Positions 45,277 through 53,560 of a stretch of 64,000 nt of DNA are shown here, piece after piece; the stretch's first letter is position 1, and each line of letters begins with the position of its first letter. The DNA is taken from the NCBI GenBank assembly GCA_900188465.1, contig FZPE01000002.1, positions 315,489 to 379,488 of the forward strand, in the 5' to 3' direction. The position numbers and the translations under genes were made by a program. The DNA comes from Micrococcales bacterium KH10. GTDB taxonomy: Bacteria > Actinomycetota > Actinomycetes > Actinomycetales > Cellulomonadaceae. The notes beneath the pieces are model-generated. The model saw only the letters and a program-made list of their open reading frames with translations, was not told the DNA's origin and did no database searches.

Positions 45277-46662
45277 CTAACCTCCGAATCCGGAGTCACG
45301 CGGCATGTCACGGAACCGCGAGAATTTTCCCTGGAACGCCACCGTGATGTTCGCCGTGGGACCGTTACGGTGCTTCGCCACGATCAGATCCGCTTCACCG
45401 GCACGCGGGTGCTCTTTTTCGTAGGCGTCTTCACGGTGCAGCAGAATGACCATGTCAGCATCCTGCTCAATCGAACCAGATTCACGCAGGTCACTCATCT
45501 GAGGTTTCTTGTCAGTACGAGCCTCCGGTCCACGGTTCAGCTGCGAAATCGCGATGACAGGAACTTCCAACTCCTTGGCGAGCAGCTTCAGCGCACGCGA
45601 GAACTCAGAGACTTCCTGCTGACGCGATTCCACACGCTTGCCGGATGTCATGAGTTGCAGATAGTCGATGACGACGAGCTTGAGGTCGTGACGTTGTTTG
45701 AGTCGGCGGCACTTCGCCCGGATCTCCATCAACGACATATTCGGAGAGTCATCGATAAACAGCGGTGCACCGTTGATGCGCTCCTGAGTGGCCGCGAGTT
45801 TGTTCCAGTCATTGGGCTCGACTCGTCCATTGCGCAATTTCTGCAAACTGATGTCGGCCTCAGCGGCCAGCAGACGCATGACGATCTCGTTGCGGCTCAT
45901 CTCAAGGGAAAAGACCACCGAGGTCTGGTTGTACTTGATCGAAGCGGCGCGAGCGATGTCGATGCCCAGCGTGGATTTACCAATAGCAGGACGCGCTGCG
46001 ATGACGACCATCTGCCCGGCGTGTAACCCATTGGTCAGTTCATCCAGGTCGACGAAGCCGGTGGGGACTCCCGCCATGCCGTCGCCGCGACCCGCGTTGC
46101 GTTCGATCTCGTCGAAAGTCGACTCGATGACCGAACCGAGCGGCACATAGTCCTCGCTAGAGCGAGTCTCGGTAACCGCGTACACCTCGGCTTGAGCGTT
46201 GTTGACGAGGTCATCGACATCGCCACCTTCTGCCGCGTATCCGAGTTGGACGATGCGGGTGCCAGCCTCGACCAGTCGGCGCAGGATCGCTCGTTCGCGC
46301 ACGATACGCGCGTAGTAGCCGGCGTTAGCTGCTGTGGGGACTGTTGCGATGAGGTCGTAGATGTAGGTTCCGCCGCCGACTCGCCCCAACTCGCCTTTTT
46401 TGGTCAGTTCCGCGACGACAGTGACCGCATCGGCTGGTTCACCGCGACCGTACAGGTCCGTGATGGCGTCGAAGATAATCTCGTGTGCGGGGCGATAGAA
46501 GTCGACGGAGCGGACCGCTTCGATGACGTCGGCGATGGCGTCCTTCGAGATCAGCATTGATCCGAGCACGCTCTGTTCCGCTGCGACGTCCTGGGGAGGA
46601 GTGCGGTCTCCACCACGGGCAGGAGCCTGATCGTAGGCTTCTTCGAGGTCACCGATAGTCAT
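45277..46662 (-). CDS. dnaB: Replicative DNA helicase DnaB
   Basis: This 461-residue protein has the helical N-terminal DnaB domain (~20-125, PPQDVAAEQSVLGSMLIS) and the RecA-like C-terminal ATPase. Walker A is seen as AARPAIGKSTLG (~225) and Walker B-like as LVVIDYLQLM, followed by SRQQEVSEFSRALKLLAKEL and RGPEARTDKKPQMSDLRESGSIEQDAD in pieces. It unwinds DNA ahead of the replisome as a hexamer. No intein is present. The ATG at 46662 follows a G-rich ribosome binding site; an in-frame ATG seven codons upstream is less likely. The position downstream of the rpsF-ssb-rpsR-rplI block is conserved in actinobacteria. The upstream spacer holds DnaA-box-like sites. Confidence 0.97.
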   Translation of the reverse strand: MTIGDLEEAYDQAPARGGDRTPPQDVAAEQSVLGSMLISKDAIADVIEAVRSVDFYRPAHEIIFDAITDLYGRGEPADAVTVVAELTKKGELGRVGGGTYIYDLIATVPTAANAGYYARIVRERAILRRLVEAGTRIVQLGYAAEGGDVDDLVNNAQAEVYAVTETRSSEDYVPLGSVIESTFDEIERNAGRGDGMAGVPTGFVDLDELTNGLHAGQMVVIAARPAIGKSTLGIDIARAASIKYNQTSVVFSLEMSRNEIVMRLLAAEADISLQKLRNGRVEPNDWNKLAATQERINGAPLFIDDSPNMSLMEIRAKCRRLKQRHDLKLVVIDYLQLMTSGKRVESRQQEVSEFSRALKLLAKELEVPVIAISQLNRGPEARTDKKPQMSDLRESGSIEQDADMVILLHREDAYEKEHPRAGEADLIVAKHRNGPTANITVAFQGKFSRFRDMPRDSGFGG

Positions 46663-46673
46663 CTCGCCCCCAC

Positions 46674-47072
46674 TTTCCCACAATTACCCACAGGCTAAAG
46701 GTCCCATCTGTCGAGTATCCGTAGTGACTTACGCGCACGGTCATCCCTGGTGTGACCGTATGATCGAGTTTTACCTGTTCAGAATGCTGAAAACGTCCTG
46801 ACCTGCGAAAACGTATAGAGAACTCGTCCCTGATCAAAAGCCGCCATCGCAAACACATACCCTTTGCGCGTAAACCTATCGTGCCCCTGTGACATTGAGC
46901 AAAAGCGTTATACACAGACTTATTCACACCCCTCGGGATAACTTCCCTCGTCAAGCACTTAGCGTCCACCCACAATGTGGATATCGTTGGGGAAAACAAC
47001 TATTACTTGTGTACGACTCAATCGACACACCGACGACGCGCCGCCAAATCAGCCAGTGCGGCGTGTGGATGG
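46674..47072. promoter_or_regulatory. Cluster of DnaA-box-like 9-mers between dnaB and the MATE gene
   Basis: TTATACACA (46908-46916) and TTATTCACA (46920-46928) both fit TTATNCACA and are three bases apart. Weaker sites are TTTCCCACA (46674-46682), TTACCCACA (46684-46692), TGTGGATAT (46976-46984, reverse) and TGTGGATGG (47064-47072, reverse). The ~420-base spacer has no gene. It could serve DnaA-dependent control or titration; origin function is not shown. Confidence 0.5.
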
Positions 47073-47082
47073 AAAATTAATT

Positions 47083-48429
47083 GTGACTTTCGAGCAACCC
47101 CGCTCAGCATCTGGACAAAACGTGGATCGACAGATCCTCCGACTCGCCATCCCCGCCCTCGGCGCACTGCTCGCCGAGCCGCTTTTCATCCTTGCCGACA
47201 CCGCCATTGTGGGTCGATTGGGGACGAGCTCCCTCGCCGCTCTTTCCGTCGCCTCGACAGTGCTGCTGACCGTTGTTGGACTATGCGTGTTCTTGGCATA
47301 CGCGACGACTGCATCAGTGGCGCGCCTGATCGGAGCAGGTCAGCAGGCCCGCGCAATCCGGGCCGGGATCGACGGCATGTGGCTGGCCGTAGGGCTTGGT
47401 GTGGTGTTGGCAGTCGGCCTGGTTCTCTTCGGTCACCATGTCCTGGTGCTGCTCGGCGCCAGCGGCGAGGTGGCCTCATTGGCAAACGACTATCTGCGAC
47501 TATCCGCCTGCGGACTACCCGGCATGCTCGTGGTCCTTGCCGCCACCGGTGTCATGCGTGGCATGCAGGACACCCGCACTCCGCTGATCATCTCCGTTGC
47601 CGGCGCCAGCGCAAATGTGATGGCGAACTGGTTGTTGGTCTACGGTTTCAATCTGGGTATTGCAGGGTCGGGATTGGGTACCGCGATCTGCCAGAGCGGC
47701 ATGGGCATCGCCGCTGGTTGGATTGTGGCGCGCGGTGCCCGGCGCTACGGAGTCTCACTACGGCCGCATTCGTCGGGAGTGCTGTCACAGGTGCGATCCG
47801 GCATTCCGCTGTTGATTCGTACCCTCTCCCTGCGAATCGCGATCCTGCTGACGGTGGTCGTCGCGACCCGTCTTGGCGATGTGACATTAGCCGGGCACCA
47901 GATCGTCACCGCCATCTGGAATTTCATTGCGTACGGGCTGGATGCCTTGGCTATCGCGGCGCAAGCTCTAGTCGGTAAGTACCTGGGAGCCGGAGATCAC
48001 GGCGCAACGCGCGCATTGCTGCACCGCACTCTGCGATGGGGCGTCGTGACCGGATTGGTATGCGGACTGGTGGTGGCAGCGAGCTCCTGGTGGTTCACGC
48101 CGCTGTTTACCTCGGATCCACAGGTGCGCTCCGCCGCAACGGTCACGCTCATCGTGGTCAGCGTGCTGATGCCGATGGCCGGATGGGTCTTCGTCCTCGA
48201 CGGAGTGCTGATCGGGGCCGGTGACGGCCGCTACCTGGCGTGGGTTGGCATTGTCACGCTGTTGGTTTATCTGCCTGCGCTGTGGGCGGTCGCAGAGTTC
48301 GCGGATGTCGGTTCCGCTGCGCTGATGTGGCTCTGGGTAGCCTTCGGCGGTTGGTTCATGGCCGCACGAGCAATCACCACCGGCTGGCGTGCTCGTGGGA
48401 CGCACTGGATGGTGCTGGGCGCCACCTAG
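47083..48429 (+). CDS. MATE/DinF-family efflux transporter
   Basis: This 448-residue membrane protein has about twelve hydrophobic segments and two MATE repeats. Typical features are [30 protein letters not shown] at the N-terminus (quoted in parts) and [13 protein letters not shown] near ~155. MATE proteins export drugs or metabolites using a Na+ or H+ gradient; the DinF branch is common in actinobacteria. The frame opens at 46975, but the GTG at 47083 gives the normal short N-terminus, with a weak GGATGGA upstream. It is divergent from dnaB. Confidence 0.88.
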   Translation: MTFEQPRSASGQNVDRQILRLAIPALGALLAEPLFILADTAIVGRLGTSSLAALSVASTVLLTVVGLCVFLAYATTASVARLIGAGQQARAIRAGIDGMWLAVGLGVVLAVGLVLFGHHVLVLLGASGEVASLANDYLRLSACGLPGMLVVLAATGVMRGMQDTRTPLIISVAGASANVMANWLLVYGFNLGIAGSGLGTAICQSGMGIAAGWIVARGARRYGVSLRPHSSGVLSQVRSGIPLLIRTLSLRIAILLTVVVATRLGDVTLAGHQIVTAIWNFIAYGLDALAIAAQALVGKYLGAGDHGATRALLHRTLRWGVVTGLVCGLVVAASSWWFTPLFTSDPQVRSAATVTLIVVSVLMPMAGWVFVLDGVLIGAGDGRYLAWVGIVTLLVYLPALWAVAEFADVGSAALMWLWVAFGGWFMAARAITTGWRARGTHWMVLGAT

Positions 48430-48533
48430 AGCCTCCTCAAACCACCGACTTACCGCCGACCTCCCTGGATATTTCCTACCGCGTCGGCGCTGAAACGGTA
48501 GGTCGGCGCGCGAAGACCTGCGATTATCGACTC

Positions 48534-48872
48534 ATGCACTTTCTTCGGGTAACGGTCCTCTTTGCCGTCGCTGCGCTCTTCGAGATCGGCGGTGCCTGGC
48601 TCGTATGGCAATCCATGCGCGAGGCGCGCCCCTGGTGGGTGGCGGGACTAGGTGTGATGGCCCTTGGGCTCTATGGCTTTGTAGCGGCACTGCAACCCGA
48701 CGCGAATTTCGGCCGCATCCTCGCCGCTTATGGCGGAGTCTTCGTCGCCGGTTCGCTGCTGTGGGGCGTAGTCGTCGACGGTTTCAAACCCGACCGCTGG
48801 GATGTCATCGGCGCGGCGATCTGTTTGGTCGGCGTAGCGGTGATCATGTTCGCCCCGCGCGCCGCGGTCTAA
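48534..48872 (+). CDS. YnfA/UPF0060-family small membrane protein
   Basis: This 112-residue protein has four hydrophobic helices (~4-25, 34-52, 60-80, 88-107), the size and layout of the YnfA family (related to small multidrug resistance proteins). Motifs [33 protein letters not shown] (in pieces) and [15 protein letters not shown] are typical. No ribosome binding site is seen, but a -10-like TTATCG lies just before the ATG, so it may be leaderless. Role unknown; efflux has been proposed for homologues. Confidence 0.88.
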   Translation: MHFLRVTVLFAVAALFEIGGAWLVWQSMREARPWWVAGLGVMALGLYGFVAALQPDANFGRILAAYGGVFVAGSLLWGVVVDGFKPDRWDVIGAAICLVGVAVIMFAPRAAV

Positions 48873-48943
48873 CGCCAGAGACGACGATGTGCGGGCGAAC
48901 CGGAAAGTTCACCCGCACATCGCTCACAGTTTGCGACTATCGC

Positions 48944-49399
48944 TTACTTCTTAGCAGCGACAACCTTCACCGTCACCTTGGCTGCGACCTCAGGGTGCAG
49001 ACGGATCGAGACCTCGTGCTCACCGACCGTACGGATCGGCTGGCCAACCTCGATCTTGCGCTTGTCCACGCTAGGACCAGAAGCCGCTGCAATAGCGTCA
49101 GCGATCTCGGCGGTGGTGACCGCACCGAACAGGCGGCCCGACGGACCAGCCTTCGCGTTCACCACGAATGACTTCGCCTGCAGTGAGTCACGCGCGGAGC
49201 GAGCGTCATCCAGGTTGGCGATCTCGCGGGCCTTGCGGGCCTTGCGGATGGCCTGGACCTGCGACTCAGCGCCTTTGGACCACGGGGTGGCCAACTTGCG
49301 CGGGATCAGGAAGTTACGTGCGTAACCGTCCTTGACGTCAACGACGTCGCCGGGCTCGCCGAGGCCGGTTACTTCATGGGTAAGAATCAGCTTTGCCAT
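48944..49399 (-). CDS. rplI: 50S ribosomal protein L9
   Basis: This 151-residue protein has the two-domain form of L9: an N-terminal rRNA-binding domain ([28 protein letters not shown], quoted in parts), a long central helix (~40-75) and a C-terminal domain (~80-148, [16 protein letters not shown]). It binds 23S rRNA at the base of the L1 stalk. Last gene of the rpsF-ssb-rpsR-rplI block, 21 bases after rpsR, so cotranscribed. The ATG is preceded by GGAGAAAG. Confidence 0.97.
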   Translation of the reverse strand: MAKLILTHEVTGLGEPGDVVDVKDGYARNFLIPRKLATPWSKGAESQVQAIRKARKAREIANLDDARSARDSLQAKSFVVNAKAGPSGRLFGAVTTAEIADAIAAASGPSVDKRKIEVGQPIRTVGEHEVSIRLHPEVAAKVTVKVVAAKK

Positions 49400-49420
49400 A
49401 GTTCTTTCTCCAATCCCTGA

Positions 49421-49657
49421 TCAGCGTGCGGACGAGGAGTATGGCAGAAGCGCCATCTCACGAGCGTTCTTGACCGCGCGAGCGATCTGACGCTGCTCCT
49501 GAACGCTCACACCGGTGACGCGGCGTGCACGGATCTTGCCACGGTCGGAGATGAACTTACGCAGCAGGACGGTGTCCTTGTAGTCCACTGCATCGACCTT
49601 GGCGGTCTTGAGCGGGTTGGACTTCTTCTTCGGTTTGCGAACGACGGGCTTTGCCAT
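49421..49657 (-). CDS. rpsR: 30S ribosomal protein S18, cysteine-free form
   Basis: This 78-residue S18 has the conserved core [21 protein letters not shown] and the C-terminal [13 protein letters not shown]. Where zinc-binding S18 proteins carry CxxC near residues 12-16, this one reads SNPLKTAK, so no zinc ribbon can form. The same form sits in the main ribosomal operon of Micrococcales as I know it. It binds with S6 in the 30S platform. The ATG is preceded by GGAGCTTC. Confidence 0.96.
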   Translation of the reverse strand: MAKPVVRKPKKKSNPLKTAKVDAVDYKDTVLLRKFISDRGKIRARRVTGVSVQEQRQIARAVKNAREMALLPYSSSAR

Positions 49658-49681
49658 CGTGAAGCTCCTTCATGTTGTTGC

Positions 49682-49731
49682 GCTGGCGTGTAGCACGCCA
49701 GCAGAAGTTCTTGTCGTGGGTTTGAAACCCA
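49682..49731 (-). promoter_or_regulatory. Two hairpins between ssb and rpsR
   Basis: GCTGGCGTG (49682-49690) pairs with CACGCCAGC (49694-49702), and TGGGTTTGAAACCCA (49717-49731) is a perfect palindrome. They fill the 91-base gap and could act in attenuation, processing or protein binding; none is shown. Confidence 0.4.
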
Positions 49732-49748
49732 TGGACGAGTTCGCCTGA

Positions 49749-50240
49749 TTAGAACGGCGGCTCGTCGCTGAATCCACCACCGGATGACGCGGGTGCTGAC
49801 GATGCCCAGGGATCGTCATTGGTCGGCGTTGCAGCTGGTGCACCGCCGCCGAAGCCACCACCGCCGCCACCACCACGCTGAGTGCGCGTGACTTTGGCAG
49901 TTGCGGAACGAAGCGAAGGACCGATCTCGTCGACTTGAAGTTCGACGACTGTGCGCTTTTCGCCCTCACGGGTTTCATAACTGCGCTGGGTGAGACGACC
50001 TTGTGCAATGACACGGTTCCCTTTTGTCAGGGATTCCGCGACGTTCTCGGCCGCTTCCCGCCACAGCGAGCAACGCATGAACAACGTATCGCCGTCACGC
50101 CATTCTCCGGCTTGACGGTCGTAGATGCGTGGGGTCGATGCGATCGTAAAGTTCGCGACCGCGGCACCTGACGGAGTGAAACGCAGTTCAGGATCGGCAG
50201 TCAGGTTCCCGACGACCGTGATCACAGTGTCACCGGCCAT
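49749..50240 (-). CDS. ssb: Single-stranded DNA-binding protein
   Basis: This 163-residue protein has an OB-fold (~1-110, [27 protein letters not shown], quoted in parts), a Gly-rich linker (~120-150) and the acidic tip DEPPF that recruits replication and repair partners. The tetrameric protein coats single-stranded DNA. It lies between rpsF and rpsR as in most actinobacteria. The ATG is preceded by GGAGGA. Confidence 0.97.
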   Translation of the reverse strand: MAGDTVITVVGNLTADPELRFTPSGAAVANFTIASTPRIYDRQAGEWRDGDTLFMRCSLWREAAENVAESLTKGNRVIAQGRLTQRSYETREGEKRTVVELQVDEIGPSLRSATAKVTRTQRGGGGGGGFGGGAPAATPTNDDPWASSAPASSGGGFSDEPPF

Positions 50241-50297
50241 GGGTCCTCCTCGTGTTCGTTAGTGCTTTGGCACGTTACAGATGGTTGAAAGAATGTC

Positions 50298-50591
50298 TCA
50301 GACTTCGCGGCGCAAGATCTTGGTGCGCAGCACAGCCTCGTTCAGGCCGAGCTGGCGGTCCAGTTCCTTGGCAGTAGCAGGCGTTGACGAGAAGTCAACG
50401 ACAGCGTAGAAGCCTTCTGATTTCTTGTTGATGTCATACGCAAGACGACGACGGCCCCAGATGTCGATGTTGTCGACAGTGCCGCCTTCCTTGGTGATGA
50501 CCGACAGGTACTTGTCGAGCGAAGGAGCTACGGTCCGCTCCTCGACACCTGGGTCGAGGATGACCATGATTTCGTACTGACGCAGGCTCAC
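50298..50591 (-). CDS. rpsF: 30S ribosomal protein S6
   Basis: This 97-residue S6 has [19 protein letters not shown] at the N-terminus and [22 protein letters not shown] in pieces. I choose the GTG at 50591, with GGAGGTG a few bases upstream, over the longer frame to 50621. S6 pairs with S18 on 16S rRNA. First gene of the rpsF-ssb-rpsR-rplI block. A small inverted repeat CACGG/CCGTG in the leader is too weak to call an S6:S18 control element. Confidence 0.96.
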   Translation of the reverse strand: MSLRQYEIMVILDPGVEERTVAPSLDKYLSVITKEGGTVDNIDIWGRRRLAYDINKKSEGFYAVVDFSSTPATAKELDRQLGLNEAVLRTKILRREV

Positions 50592-50719
50592 TAACCCACC
50601 TCCTATGGACTCTACGGCCACGGGATTTCCGTGACAGGAGGGTATTGACGCGTCGTCATATCCCGTGACACACCCCTATGGCGCGTCGCGGACACATGAC
50701 AATCGTTCATTCTACCGCA

Positions 50720-53413
50720 TTATCGCTTGACCCTCTTGAACTTCTTTGCTGCCGACTGATAGATCTTCGATCCCTGATAGCGCACCGTCATCTTGCCCCT
50801 CTTCAGCTTCTTGGTGCGCACCACTGCGACAGCACGGTTACCCTTCTTCTTCAGCTTTGCCGAACCGACTTTCTTCTTGCCTGTTCGCAAGACCACCTTG
50901 CCGGTGGGTCGGTATCCCGCGGTGCCCTTCACGACGACCCGAATTCGCGGCCGCTTTCCAACCCGCAGTTTTCCCTTGACGACTTTGACCTTGCCGATTT
51001 TGGCGCGCAGTGCGCGCACCGTGACGATCGCTGCCGGGCTCGTTGCCGCTGTCAACTGGGATCCAGCCGCTGGAGTGTATCGCGCGGTGATGCGGTGCGT
51101 GCCGACAGCGAGTTCTCGGGGCAAAGTGATCTGAGCCAGCCCGCGGCTCACGTTTGCCCGGCCTAGTACCGTCGCGCCTTCGAGTACCGCGACATCGCCA
51201 CCGGTGACGACCAGACCTGGCACCGTCACCGATACACCGACCCGAGCACTCGTCCCATAGTTGTATGACAGTCCAGCCAGGGAGACCGTTGGAGTTCTTG
51301 CGGGTTGGACCGGCTCTGGAGGCGTCGGAACTGTCAGGTTGTCGATTGCTTCGTCGAGCGCGGCCAACGCGGCACTGATCTCGTCAGCCGCGGCATCAAG
51401 GTCGGTAATGAGAGTGTGCGCCGCATCGATGGCCGCCGCGAGCGCTGCAGCACTGACCGGCGTATAGCCGGTGACATCAATCTGCTGGGCCACTTCGACC
51501 AGTGTCGTCAGTTCCGTAATGTCCGCGCGGCGCACTTCAAATGACGTTGTCGCTTCCCGCGTCACGCCCTGATAAGTGTAGGAAGCACCGACCTGATGGT
51601 CACCTGACGCGGTGGGTGTGGGCAGGTCAAGGTGCGCCAAATCGGTCACGTCGATGGTGGCAGGCGAGTCGCCACCGGACAGCGTCGCGGTGACCTGGAA
51701 GTCGGCGGGGGTTAACTCGTCCCCAATCAAAACGACACGATCACGGATCCGCACAATTTCTATGGAACTGAGCGTGGAGGTTGGCGGCGGAGAAGCAACG
51801 TAACTGTTGTACTCGCCATCGCAGGGGATGATGCGGCTCAGGTTCTCGGCGATCTGCGCCATGGCAACATCTTCGGCAATACCTGCGTCGGCGCTGCCAC
51901 TAACATGGGTCTCGACGATGTGCCCCACCGGGGTCGGTACCTGCTGGGCGCGCAACGCGGTTCCGCGGATCAGCGCGGCACCAGCGAAGAGCACCGTCGG
52001 ACGCCGCAGGTAGTTGCCCGAAGTGACGAGGGTATAGGTCGCGATCTGGTCGCCAAGGCCGATCATTGCGTCAGTGGCATTGGCCGCGCCTTCTTGCGCA
52101 TTCGATCCCGCAGCCGATTGCACAATCCTGCTCGCCGGGATCCCATTGCTGGTCAACCAGGTGTATGAGCCGGAGATCTCGGACGAGTTGCCCGCCAGCA
52201 CCGCAATCGAGTTCGGGTATTGATCGAGTGCCTGCTTGATCAACGCATAGCGGGCGTTCATACGATCGGCCTCACCTGCGCCAAGCAGTATGAAAGCGTG
52301 TTGCTCTGTCGGCAGGTCTGAAGGCACTGAAGTGTTCAACATCATCGGTTCGAGTGCTTCTGACCAACTCTTGATGACATCGGGCCACCGGGTAGCGATG
52401 GTGAGCGAAAGGTCGGAGGCATCGGCCGCGGCGCGCAGTGCGTCAGCAGTCAGGCCCTTCGACATGTAATAGACGATTTTGGCGTGCGCATAACGTAGCG
52501 GGTACCGAAAGAAACTGAAGTTCTGGTGCAGTTCTTCGACGTTGCCCCGGCCATCCCAGCTTGCAACCTTCGCCACGTTGCGGGCGATCAGGTCGCGGTC
52601 GCCACTTCCGGGATATTTCTCCTCATCAAAAGAATCCATGTGAGTGGCGTTGCCCAACGGCTTGATGATGTGAGCGGTTCCAGCGTCCCGCTGCTCAAGT
52701 ATGGCGGCCGCGTTGTACTGGATCGCGCCACGGCGCACATGGGTTGCGCTGGTGATCAGCGTGTACGAGTCCACCTGGTCAGCGCCCGTGAATCCATAAA
52801 GGATATCCATGGTCATCGTAGCGTTATCTGGGGTGTCGGATGATTCCGACTCCATGATGATTCGGTGCTGTGCAACCCCTTCAGCAATGAGCCAGTCGCG
52901 CATCACTTCACCCTCGCGCACCGGAGGAGTTCCGCGTGGTTGACCGCCGGTTACGACGATGCGGGTATTGGGATACTTCGCGGCAGCTGCTTTGGCCACG
53001 GCGAGCCGGTCAAGTAGTTTTTGTTCCGGAGTCCCGTCGTTGTTGAGCACGTGGCCCAATACGACGAACACATGGGACCAGTCGTTGGGCAGTCCGTCGG
53101 GCACTCCCGCAGGATCATTCGGGTCCGCTGCACCGGTAATCTCAAAATCGGTGAGCGACTCGTTCCAATAATCGGTGATCTGTTGCCATCGCTCACCTTG
53201 ATCTGGGTCGATGTCACCGATTCGCTCGATAGTTCGGTCGGCATCTTCGAGGTACCCCAACCGCATGAACTCAGTGAGTTGGGCTTTGAGCTCACTCAAG
53301 TTGGTGGTCACCGCTTGCGCGGGTGACGTAAGCCCCGGGACGAGGGCCATCACACACATCAATGTAATGACCGCATGCCGACGTGACCGGGCAAACCGCT
53401 TGGATTCCATCAT
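50720..53413 (-). CDS. Secreted double-DUF218 (YdcF/SanA-like) protein with Ig-like basic tail
   Basis: This 897-residue protein is exported through a signal peptide (1 to ~34, cleavage near AQA). It has two DUF218 domains (~105-250, VFVVLGHVLNNDG, VVTGGQPRGTPPVREGEVM, SSDTPDNA; and ~370-475, AFILLGAGEADRMNARY, LAGNSSE, EGAANATDA). A bacterial Ig-like segment, a FIVAR-like helical pair (~620-685), an Ig-like repeat and a lysine-rich tail follow. DUF218 proteins of the SanA/YdcF type are linked to cell-envelope integrity, with no settled reaction. The tail and operator (53503-53516) match those of the GH92 set, so it may belong to the same regulon. The ATG at 53413 is preceded by GAGGAAGG; the frame extends to 53455. 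Confidence 0.82.
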   Translation of the reverse strand: MMESKRFARSRRHAVITLMCVMALVPGLTSPAQAVTTNLSELKAQLTEFMRLGYLEDADRTIERIGDIDPDQGERWQQITDYWNESLTDFEITGAADPNDPAGVPDGLPNDWSHVFVVLGHVLNNDGTPEQKLLDRLAVAKAAAAKYPNTRIVVTGGQPRGTPPVREGEVMRDWLIAEGVAQHRIIMESESSDTPDNATMTMDILYGFTGADQVDSYTLITSATHVRRGAIQYNAAAILEQRDAGTAHIIKPLGNATHMDSFDEEKYPGSGDRDLIARNVAKVASWDGRGNVEELHQNFSFFRYPLRYAHAKIVYYMSKGLTADALRAAADASDLSLTIATRWPDVIKSWSEALEPMMLNTSVPSDLPTEQHAFILLGAGEADRMNARYALIKQALDQYPNSIAVLAGNSSEISGSYTWLTSNGIPASRIVQSAAGSNAQEGAANATDAMIGLGDQIATYTLVTSGNYLRRPTVLFAGAALIRGTALRAQQVPTPVGHIVETHVSGSADAGIAEDVAMAQIAENLSRIIPCDGEYNSYVASPPPTSTLSSIEIVRIRDRVVLIGDELTPADFQVTATLSGGDSPATIDVTDLAHLDLPTPTASGDHQVGASYTYQGVTREATTSFEVRRADITELTTLVEVAQQIDVTGYTPVSAAALAAAIDAAHTLITDLDAAADEISAALAALDEAIDNLTVPTPPEPVQPARTPTVSLAGLSYNYGTSARVGVSVTVPGLVVTGGDVAVLEGATVLGRANVSRGLAQITLPRELAVGTHRITARYTPAAGSQLTAATSPAAIVTVRALRAKIGKVKVVKGKLRVGKRPRIRVVVKGTAGYRPTGKVVLRTGKKKVGSAKLKKKGNRAVAVVRTKKLKRGKMTVRYQGSKIYQSAAKKFKRVKR

Positions 53414-53502
53414 CGTGCCTTCCTCTCGGCACGGCATAGGAAGCACCTGCTTCATTACAACGATGCCCGCTCGGGCCGAGGAATAACCGGAGAACTGACG
53501 TA

Positions 53503-53516
53503 TGTCAACGTTGTCA
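53503..53516 (-). promoter_or_regulatory. LacI-type operator upstream of the DUF218 gene
   Basis: On the minus strand it reads TGACAACGTTGACA, one base off the perfect palindrome of the GH92 genes. It lies about 90 bases before the ATG. A possible -10 TATGCT directly abuts it, copying the promoter-operator layout at 18342-18364. Confidence 0.55.
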
Positions 53517-53560
53517 GCATACGAGAGCGTTCCTCTTCCCGCTAGGCCCTTCGCAGAAGA

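Noticed and set aside
46674-47072. Chromosomal origin oriC
   Set aside because: DnaA-like boxes exist, but dnaA, dnaN, recF and rpmH are absent and no long A+T-rich unwinding region is seen. I keep it only as a DnaA-box cluster.
50592-50719. S6:S18-type autoregulatory leader before rpsF
   Set aside because: Only a 5-bp CACGG/CCGTG hairpin is visible, without the full motif.
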